DNA of 14,136 nt. Origin: JAGMDK01 sp023128695. Lineage in GTDB: Bacteria > Planctomycetota > Phycisphaerae > UBA1845 > Fen-1342. The notes below the pieces were generated by a model, which did not search any database, was not told the origin of the DNA, and was given only the letters and a program-made list of their open reading frames with translations. The translations under genes were made by a program, and so were the position numbers. The stretch is taken from NCBI GenBank assembly GCA_030628805.1, contig DAOVQG010000101.1, forward strand, positions 1 to 14,136. The letters are read 5' to 3'. Positions 1 through 6,900 of this stretch are shown one piece after another (the stretch's first letter is position 1; each line of letters opens with the position of its first letter).

Positions 1-2
1 GC

Positions 3-98
3 TGCCGGCTCCAAGTGGATCCGTCGGGCAGCACCTTCACGCAAGACACCCGGCCCACCGAACTACAAGGCCGCGTATTCCACCTCCTGGGCCTGTAG
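3..98 (+). CDS. C-terminal end of an unidentified protein (partial)
   Basis: An open frame enters from the left edge and stops at TAG 96-98. It reads as about 31 residues ending in ...GRVFHLLGL. The residue mix (QVDPSGSTFTQD, then TELQGRVFHLLGL) looks more like protein than the other two forward frames, which are proline- and arginine-rich and run on without a natural end. The fragment is too short to assign a family. It would be transcribed towards the minus-strand genes at 173 and beyond. I cannot exclude a chance frame. Confidence 0.35.
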   Translation, partial: CRLQVDPSGSTFTQDTRPTELQGRVFHLLGL

Positions 99-172
99 CC
101 AGTCCACGGAAGCCCCCCCCAACCACAACCCCCCTCCTTGACGTAACTTACGTGTCGTCTAACAGCGGAACT

Positions 173-463
173 TCAGTCTAGAGAGTCTATTTCACACAGG
201 ATCTTAAGTCGATCTTTGATGCAAGACATCCGCAGCTCGCTCCGCCGCTTGCGTTTCTCCCTTTCCTCCCTCTCCTCCTTGGCCATCTCCAGAATCCCCA
301 CAAACATCCGCTCATTTCTCTTGCGAATCTCCTCAGTTTCTCTAGCTCGAATTCGTTTGTTTTCCCTGTAGTCCATCCACAGGAAACCTCCGACGACGGT
401 GGCTACTATGGCAACACCAATCAAGAGGATCATGTTTCTATTCTGTACCGGTTTGTCATTCAT
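173..463 (-). CDS. Small single-pass membrane protein with charged coiled-coil tail
   Basis: This is a 96-residue protein that I do not recognise. Residues about 11-30 (MILLIGVAIVATVVGGFLWM) form one hydrophobic helix after a short polar N-terminus. Residues 31-78 are almost entirely Glu, Arg and Lys with hydrophobic spacing that suits a coiled coil. Two cysteines lie near the end, at about residues 80 and 90. The layout suggests a small anchored protein with a long charged helix, probably on the cytoplasmic side by the positive-inside rule. The start is an ATG with a weak GAGA stretch just upstream. It lies 78 bp after the radical SAM gene on the same strand, but a large palindrome separates them, so co-transcription is uncertain. 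Base composition is less GC-rich than in the neighbours. Confidence 0.6.
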   Translation of the reverse strand: MNDKPVQNRNMILLIGVAIVATVVGGFLWMDYRENKRIRARETEEIRKRNERMFVGILEMAKEEREEREKRKRRSELRMSCIKDRLKILCEIDSLD

Positions 464-527
464 GACTATTCTCGACTGTCGGCTACGCTGTTATCGTATG
501 GTTGAACCGTTCGACCATCTTAACATG

Positions 528-601
528 CCATGTAGGTCGGGTCATCGACCCGACACAGCCGCGATCCGAGAAACGTCGGGTCGATGACCCGACCTACATG
601 G
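528..601. repeat. Palindromic repeat, perfect 27-bp arms, at the 3' end of the radical SAM gene
   Basis: Arms 528-554 and 575-601 are perfect reverse complements separated by 20 nt. Each arm is itself a hairpin: GTCGGGTC, ATC, GACCCGAC. The stop codon (544-542) and the last 20 codons of the radical SAM gene lie inside the element. No T-run follows the stem on either strand, so it is not a classical intrinsic terminator, though it could cap or stabilise the transcript end. Confidence 0.9.
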
Positions 602-2644
602 TTTTGTATCATTCACCGTCCGCGCCAGCATTCGCTCGATATACGGCCGGTAGGTCGGGCCGCCGTTGATGGTGCAGAAGGGGTAGATGCCGTCGGGGGT
701 GCTGTAGAGGATTACGCAGCGCTTGATGCGCTCGGTGTCGAAGTTGTAGCGGTCCATGAAGTGCATGCCGGCCGCCATCAGGGTGCGGTAGGTCGTCTCG
801 CCCGCCGCCCCGCGGCCGACCGACTTGTTGGTCATGCCACGCAGCGCGTGGATGAACTTCAGCGGCGTGACGCGGAAATCGCGCTCGCTCCAGCGGTAGC
901 TCCGCAGAAACGTCAGCACGATCCGCAGCTTGTCGGTCCAGGTCGCCAGGGCGTGCGGCCGGCGGCGCTCAATACGGGCGGCGTGCTCGTTGAAGCCGTG
1001 CATCAGCTTCGCCATCGCGAACAACTTCGGAACCGGGATCGCCTGCCGGTCCGGCGTCACAAAGAAATACGTCCCGAAGGCACAATCACTGTGACAGCTC
1101 GGGCGAATCTTCGGCTTGCCGTCGAGCGTCTGCATGATCCGCGCCAGCGGCGTCATGAAATTGAGCGGGAAGAAATCGCGCTGCACGTCGGCCTCGCTAC
1201 AGGCCGCCAAGTCGTGCGCCAAGTCGCCCAGCGTGTAGCGCTGGTCGGCGAGCTGCTGGAGGCTGATCCGCCCGGTGAACGCAACCGGCTGATACGAGAT
1301 CGCGCTGATCACGTCGGCGTTCTCAACCGCGAAGCGGAAGATGCTCCCGACTTGGTCCTCGTTGATCGTCTTTACGATCGTCGGCACCAGGCAGACTTTC
1401 ATCCCCGTCCGGCGGCAGTTCTCGATCGCCCGCATCTTCACGTCCAGCAGCGGCCGGCCGCGGAGTTTCTGATATTGCTCATCGTCGAGGCCGTCGAATT
1501 GCATGTACAGCGTGTGCAGCCCCGCCTCGGCGGCCCGCTCGGTGAACTCCCGCTCGGCGATCTTCAGCCCATTGGTCGCGATCTGTACGTGTGAGAAGCC
1601 CATCTCGCACGTCGTCTTGATGATGCGGTGGAAGTCGGGGTGCAGGGTCGGCTCGCCGCCGGTGAATTGGATCGCGGTGGCCGGGTAGGGATGTTGCTTA
1701 CGTAGAGCACGCAGGTATTCAACGACCATCTCGTACGACGGCTCGGCGACGCCGCGGGCGGCGTTGGCACTGGCGAAACACACCGGACAATTGAGGTTGC
1801 AGCGGTTGGTCAGGTCGATCTGTGCCAGGCACGACGCGCTGTGGTGCTGGTTGCACAGGCCGCAGTCGGTCGGGCAGGCCGCGGCGCCCGCGACTTGCGG
1901 CTTGTGGACGCCGCGCTCGTCCTGGTAACCGGCCCGGGTGCCTTTGAGGTACAGCTCGACGTCGGTGTTGACCTTGTCGCGGAAGTAGCCGTGCTCGGGG
2001 CAGGTCTTCTCCATCCAGACGATGCCGCGGTGAACGAAGCAGCGGCCGAGGATTAGGCACGAGCACTCCGGACAGAGCGTTTCGACCGTTTTCGGCAGCT
2101 CGGTGATGATCGGACGGATCGGCGAACCGGCGTGCGTGCGCTTGGGTTGGCGAGGATGATCCAGGCCGCGTGGCTTTTTCACAAAGAGCACGTCGTGATG
2201 CCGCTCGCGTCGCGGGCCGCACTTGGGGCAATCGATCTCCAGGAAGATGGCGTCGAGGTATTCGTCATAGACGAGCTGCCCCGCGCTGGTTTCGCCGCAA
2301 CCGTCGCAGTGCCATTGGCCTGTCCATGGCAGGCCCGCGCGGCCCTTTTGCACGGGGGCGTACTTGCGCATTGAGAGTTTGTATTGCTCTAGTTCAGTGA
2401 CGGCATTGTCGGCCGTCACCGCGGAGCGCTGGATTTCGTCGATAGGCCGGTGCAGGAGGCCGGAACGTTGCCGGGGCGATTCGACGGGGGGCGAAGCCGG
2501 TTCGCGCACGAGCGGACGGAGCGTGCCGTCTTGGAGAGGACTATCCAGTGCGTGGGGCCGGTCTCTGACCGGTCGATCCGCGGACGTGGATTCAGTCGCT
2601 TTCCGATTGACGACCTGCGATCCTTCCCGATCCGAACGCATCAT
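542..2644 (-). CDS. Radical SAM enzyme of the MJ0619/tetraether synthase (Tes) type
   Basis: This 700-residue Fe-S enzyme has the canonical radical SAM motif C282-x3-C286-x2-C289 followed by TGGEP (328-332). Before it lie cysteine pairs C113/C116 and C139/C142 (rubredoxin- or zinc-ribbon-like), then C191/C194/C196/C202/C215, then CPTDCGLC (257-264) with C272. C517/C521 and C643/C657 follow the barrel. This layout matches the MJ0619 family, whose archaeal members join lipid tails by radical C-C coupling (Tes) and were formerly annotated as pterin methylases. The ATG at 2644 has a CGGAG ribosome site six bases upstream, and the gene starts 12 bp after the HgdB-like gene. Residues 1 to about 85 are low-complexity and include a small palindrome (2558-2572), so the conserved protein probably begins near residue 85. 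The last 20 residues come from a palindromic repeat. The exact substrate is inferred, not shown. Confidence 0.88.
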   Translation of the reverse strand: MMRSDREGSQVVNRKATESTSADRPVRDRPHALDSPLQDGTLRPLVREPASPPVESPRQRSGLLHRPIDEIQRSAVTADNAVTELEQYKLSMRKYAPVQKGRAGLPWTGQWHCDGCGETSAGQLVYDEYLDAIFLEIDCPKCGPRRERHHDVLFVKKPRGLDHPRQPKRTHAGSPIRPIITELPKTVETLCPECSCLILGRCFVHRGIVWMEKTCPEHGYFRDKVNTDVELYLKGTRAGYQDERGVHKPQVAGAAACPTDCGLCNQHHSASCLAQIDLTNRCNLNCPVCFASANAARGVAEPSYEMVVEYLRALRKQHPYPATAIQFTGGEPTLHPDFHRIIKTTCEMGFSHVQIATNGLKIAEREFTERAAEAGLHTLYMQFDGLDDEQYQKLRGRPLLDVKMRAIENCRRTGMKVCLVPTIVKTINEDQVGSIFRFAVENADVISAISYQPVAFTGRISLQQLADQRYTLGDLAHDLAACSEADVQRDFFPLNFMTPLARIMQTLDGKPKIRPSCHSDCAFGTYFFVTPDRQAIPVPKLFAMAKLMHGFNEHAARIERRRPHALATWTDKLRIVLTFLRSYRWSERDFRVTPLKFIHALRGMTNKSVGRGAAGETTYRTLMAAGMHFMDRYNFDTERIKRCVILYSTPDGIYPFCTINGGPTYRPYIERMLARTVNDTKPCRSGHRPDVSRIAAVSGR

Positions 2645-2654
2645 GCAGGGCTCC

Positions 2655-2671
2655 GATTATTTGAAATAATC
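2655..2671. repeat. 17-bp perfect palindrome over the stop codon between two operon genes
   Basis: GATTATTTGAAATAATC is a perfect palindrome around a central G. It contains the TAA stop of the HgdB-like gene (2659-2657) and touches the CGGAG ribosome site of the radical SAM gene. As RNA it could form an AU-rich hairpin next to that site. It may be chance. Confidence 0.5.
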
Positions 2672-3952
2672 CGGATACACGCGCGGTCGGCGTTTTCGCC
2701 GTTGGTACGCGCGGGCCAGATCGAGGAAGATTTCGAGGTCGCGGTCGATGTGGGTGCTGACCTTGTCGAAGTACAGCAAGCGGATCGGCAGGTCGTCGTG
2801 GTCGGCGCTGATCGCCGGGTAGACGGCCTCGCTGACGATGCCGTTCATGCAGGTGAACGGGCTGATGTCGATGATCCCGTCGGCCCCCTTCTTGTATAGA
2901 TAGACGGCCTTGCCGACGCTGAGCGTCATTTCGCCCAGCGCGCCGGTCGCGGGCAGGTACGGCTCGGACTCGACCAGCACCGCGCGGATGTCCTCCGGCT
3001 CTTCGTAGCCCTTGAAATCATCCGCGACCGGAGCGAACAGCTTGTGCTCATAATTGTGCTGCACGCGCGACTTGAGCTTGAGCTTGAGGTAGTTGGTGTT
3101 AAACCGCCCATGATCGCGGGCACAGTCGGACTCACGGGCCCAGTTGGTGTACCAGATCCATTCCGACAGGTCCGACAACCAGCACTCGCCGCCCAGCCGC
3201 TCGATCCGCCGGGCGGTGTCCTCGTTGCTGAAAGTGTTCAGGCGGCAGTAGATTTCGCCGACCAGGCCGATCAGCGGGCGGACCTTCAGGTAGCGAGCGG
3301 GGACGGCCCGGAAACGGTCGCGCATCCGCCGCACGGCTTCGACGAGGTCGCCAACCTTCTCATCAGGCGTCTGCTCGGTTTGCGCTGTGACCTCGGCCAA
3401 CTCGGCAATGGACTGCTCGTAGACGGCGTCCGTGTCGCCGCCGGTCGTCTCATACGGCCGCGTCTTGAGCAGGAAGCGCGTCGCGAGGTCGCCGACCACG
3501 ATGCCCATCCATGAGAAACGCATCAGGTGGCTGCCATGGTCGCCGATATCGCCGTAGTTGTCGCTGCTGTTCGGCGAGAAGATGAGCACGTCGTGCAAGC
3601 CCTGCTCATCGAGCACCTGGCGCAAGTAGGGGGCGTACTGCCCGAAACGGCACGGCCCCGGCGCCCGCGGCATGAACAACGCGGTCTTCCGCGGGTCGAA
3701 CCCGGGCCGACGGCAGATGCGCAGGAAATCCCCGAGCGTGACCTTGTGCGGCAGACACTCCTCGCCGCAGCTATGCAAGCCGCCGAGCTCGAGTGTTTCA
3801 TCGTTCGAATCGGGCGTCACATCGGCCTCGACGCCGACGGCCCGAAACGAAGCCGCCATCAGCCGGGCACCGGCGTAGGACATTTGGGGGATGAAGAGGG
3901 TTCGGTCGGCAATACTTGCTGAGCCGGCTTGCTCCGGCACTTTCGCCACCAT
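2657..3952 (-). CDS. HgdB-like (2-hydroxyacyl-CoA dehydratase family) Fe-S subunit
   Basis: This 431-residue protein resembles the catalytic or acceptor module that follows the ATPase and DUF2229 parts in single-chain CoA-activase-like reductases. It has HSCGEECLPHKVTLGDF (C62, C66), GPCRFGQY (C101) and SPFTCMNGI (C368), the positions where this superfamily binds a [4Fe-4S] cluster. Such proteins take low-potential electrons from the ATP-driven activase and reduce a thioester or ester substrate. I chose the ATG at 3952 because AAAGG lies about ten bases upstream; an in-frame GTG at 3988 would add 12 unlike residues. The gene overlaps the activase gene by 94 bp in another frame, and its product is the missing C-terminal third of the longer fused homologues. 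The two are probably a split version of one enzyme, translationally coupled. A generic 2-hydroxyacyl-CoA dehydratase component is the alternative reading. Confidence 0.82.
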   Translation of the reverse strand: MVAKVPEQAGSASIADRTLFIPQMSYAGARLMAASFRAVGVEADVTPDSNDETLELGGLHSCGEECLPHKVTLGDFLRICRRPGFDPRKTALFMPRAPGPCRFGQYAPYLRQVLDEQGLHDVLIFSPNSSDNYGDIGDHGSHLMRFSWMGIVVGDLATRFLLKTRPYETTGGDTDAVYEQSIAELAEVTAQTEQTPDEKVGDLVEAVRRMRDRFRAVPARYLKVRPLIGLVGEIYCRLNTFSNEDTARRIERLGGECWLSDLSEWIWYTNWARESDCARDHGRFNTNYLKLKLKSRVQHNYEHKLFAPVADDFKGYEEPEDIRAVLVESEPYLPATGALGEMTLSVGKAVYLYKKGADGIIDISPFTCMNGIVSEAVYPAISADHDDLPIRLLYFDKVSTHIDRDLEIFLDLARAYQRRKRRPRVYPDYFK

Positions 3953-6900
3953 CGCAATATACCTTTGCTGTCTAAATATGCCTCGCACCGGGTCATCATG
4001 CCGGCGTCGTTGGAATGTCCGTCAAACTGGAGCGTCAGGAAGGGCTTGCCCGAAGCGGGTCTGATGTAGCCCTTGAGGAACGAGTCCGGCCCGCACTTGA
4101 AGTTCGTGATGTAAATAATGTGCAGGTTCGGATGCTCCGCGACCAGCTTGCCCGCGGCCAGAATCTTCTGCCCATAGGACCAATACATGTTGTCGCAAAC
4201 GTCGCGCACGTCGATCTCGGACAGCGGCAGGGCGTCCACCGGCAGGACATTGACGCCGTAGAGCTCGCGGAGTTTGCGGGCCACCGAGAGGCTCACGCCG
4301 GCGTCGTGGATGTTGTAGGGCCGGCCGACGAGGACCATGCCGCTCTCGCCGGTGTTTGTCAGCGTCTCCAGGGCCGCGCGTCCTGCTTGCGCGTATGCGT
4401 CTTGAAAGCGCTGCTGTTCCGCCCAGGCGGCGTCGAACGCCTGCCGCGCGACGCGACGCGAAACGCCCAGCTTGTGTACGACGCGCGTCAATTCGCGGCA
4501 CAGGACCTTGGGGCCGCGTTGCAGCGAGAGGATCGGACACAATATGCGCTCGTTCCACGCCCGGAAGGTGGGCGCCTGACGCACAATGTACGGCAACGTG
4601 GAGCCCCACGGGCAAACGCAGCTATCGACTCCCGGATACTTGTCAAACGCGGTCGTGATGTTCGGGATCCACAGGTAATCCACGTTACGGTCGATGAGCT
4701 GGGCCACGTGGCCGTGTGCGACGATGATCGGGAAGCACGGCTCGGCCACGACGTTGTCCAGGCCCGCGCGGACCGTCTGTCGATTAGTTTCATCTGAAAT
4801 AACGACCTTGAAGCCGCAGGCGCGGAAGAACCGCCGCCACAAGGGCAACAGGTCGTAGGTGTACATCGCGAGCGGGATGCCAATCGTGGCTGTGTGCCGC
4901 TGCTCCGGAAATGTAGCGGCCGGGCCCCGTACCGGCCGAGAAGGCGCTGAGCCCGCCTTGTGCCATTGCTCTTGAGCAGTGCCCGCGTTCGGCGGTTTCT
5001 CTTCATTATCCGCATGCAATAATTCGTGATGCAGTTCGACCAGGTCGGGGATGACCGGCTTGCGGTCGGTCTTGGCCTGCTTGCGGTAGCGGTCGGAGCA
5101 CTTGTCGCCCCAGAACGTCTTCTCGCCCTCGACGTTGAATTCCTGGATCGAGCAGTGGTTGCCGCAGCCCTTGCAAGTAAATTCGCGGAGCGTGTAGTTC
5201 ACCTGCTGGAGGTCGTAGCCGCGGAAGCGCGTGCTTATCCCGGTCGCCGTTACTTTCTCCTTTGCCAGCAGCGCCGCCCCGATCGCGCCCAGCGTGGCGT
5301 TGTGCGGCGGTACGATGATCTCCTTGCCGGTGATCATGCTGAAGGCGGCGGCGACGGCGTCGTTGTAGGCGGTGCCGCCCTGGAAGAAGATACAATCGCC
5401 GATCTTGCGGCCGCGGATGACGCGGTTGATATAGTTGTAGCCGATCGAGTACGCCAAGCCGGCGATGACGTCCGCGCGCTTGGCGCCGCTTTGCATGCAG
5501 GTGTTGACGTCGCGCTCCATGAACACCGTGCAGCGCTCGCCGAGCTTGATGGGGGCCGTGGAACTGAGTGCGAGCTGGGAGAATTCGTCCTTGATCGAGA
5601 CGCCGAGTTCCGCGGCCCGCTCTTCGAGGAAGCTGCCGGTGCCGGCGGCGCAGGCCTCGTTCATCGTGAAATCGACGACGATGGTTTCAGTTGAATCACC
5701 ACTCTTTATTTGGTCCCGGCTGCCAGCCTCTTCCGTGTGGCACCGGCTTCCAGCCGGTGGGTGGCCCATCGCTTTAGCGGTGGGGGACGCGAATTGTTCA
5801 CTAACGTCATTCGTGTCCCCCGCGGCTAAAGCCGCGGGCCACCCGTCCTTCTGACGGCCGGTACGGGGCCCGGCCGCTACATTGGCCTCTCGGCCGGCAC
5901 GGGGCTCGGCTGGTACATTTTCGAGGCTGATGTACTTGCTGTCCTGTCCGCCTATTTCGAAGATTGTGTCCGGGCGTTTGCCGAGCAGCCGGTCGCCGAC
6001 GAAAGTTGCTCCCGTTTTGTGGGCCGTGATTTCGTCGTTGATGCTGTCGGCCCCGACTAGTTCGCCGATGAGTTCGCGACCGCTGCCGGTCGAACCGACG
6101 GCCCGAACTTGCACGCCCCAGCCGACGGCTTCCTCCATCTCTCGCAGGCAGCGCGAGACGACCTCGATTGGGCGGCCATCGGTGCGGGTGAAGATGGAGT
6201 GAATCACGTCGCCGTGCTCGTCGATCAGGACCAGCTTGGTGCCGACCGAGCCGATGTCGAGCCCCAGGTAGGCGTCGATGATCACGTCGTCCTCGGGGAA
6301 CTGGTACGGCTTGACCTGATCGTTCAGAAGCGTAACCCGCTCCATGCTCAGCGGTTTGGCGCGTGCGAACGGGTCGCTGCCATTCTCGGTCGCCGTGGTC
6401 AAGCGCGCGAGTTGTTTGTGCAGAGCCAGCGGCCGGCCGTCACTCGCCTTAGCGGCACTCAGTGCGGCTCCCACTGCCGGGAGCGACTCCGCCGCCTCGG
6501 GCACGAGCAACTGGCCGTCGGCGAACTCGAAAACCTCGCGCAAGCCGCGGACGACCGCGGTATTGGCCGAGACCCCGCCCAGCAGCGCCACCGGCGGCAT
6601 CGGCGTACGCCCCTTGACAACGGCCGAGCGGAAATTAGTCGCCACCGCGTTGCACAGGCCGCGCAGCACCTCGGCCGGCTGAAAGCCCTTCTGCTGAGCA
6701 TGAATCATATCGCTCTTGGCGAACACGCTGCACCGGCCGGCGATTTGGGCGGCCCGTTCGGTCTCCTCGACCAGCGCGCCGATGTCTTCGACCGAGAATT
6801 GCAGCCGCGAAGCCTGCTGGTCCAGAAACGCGCCCGTCCCCGCGGCACAGTCGCCGTTCATGCTGTAATCGAGAATCCCGAGCGCTCCGCTGGCCGGGTC

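Noticed and set aside
584..1594. Long open frame on the plus strand (336 codons) opposite the radical SAM gene
   Set aside because: It is Arg/Val/Asp-rich with no domain, and mirrors the codon pattern of the real minus-strand gene; high GC creates such antisense frames.
3953..3988. GTG start at 3988 for the HgdB-like gene
   Set aside because: It adds 12 residues unlike the family; the ATG at 3952 has a better ribosome site.
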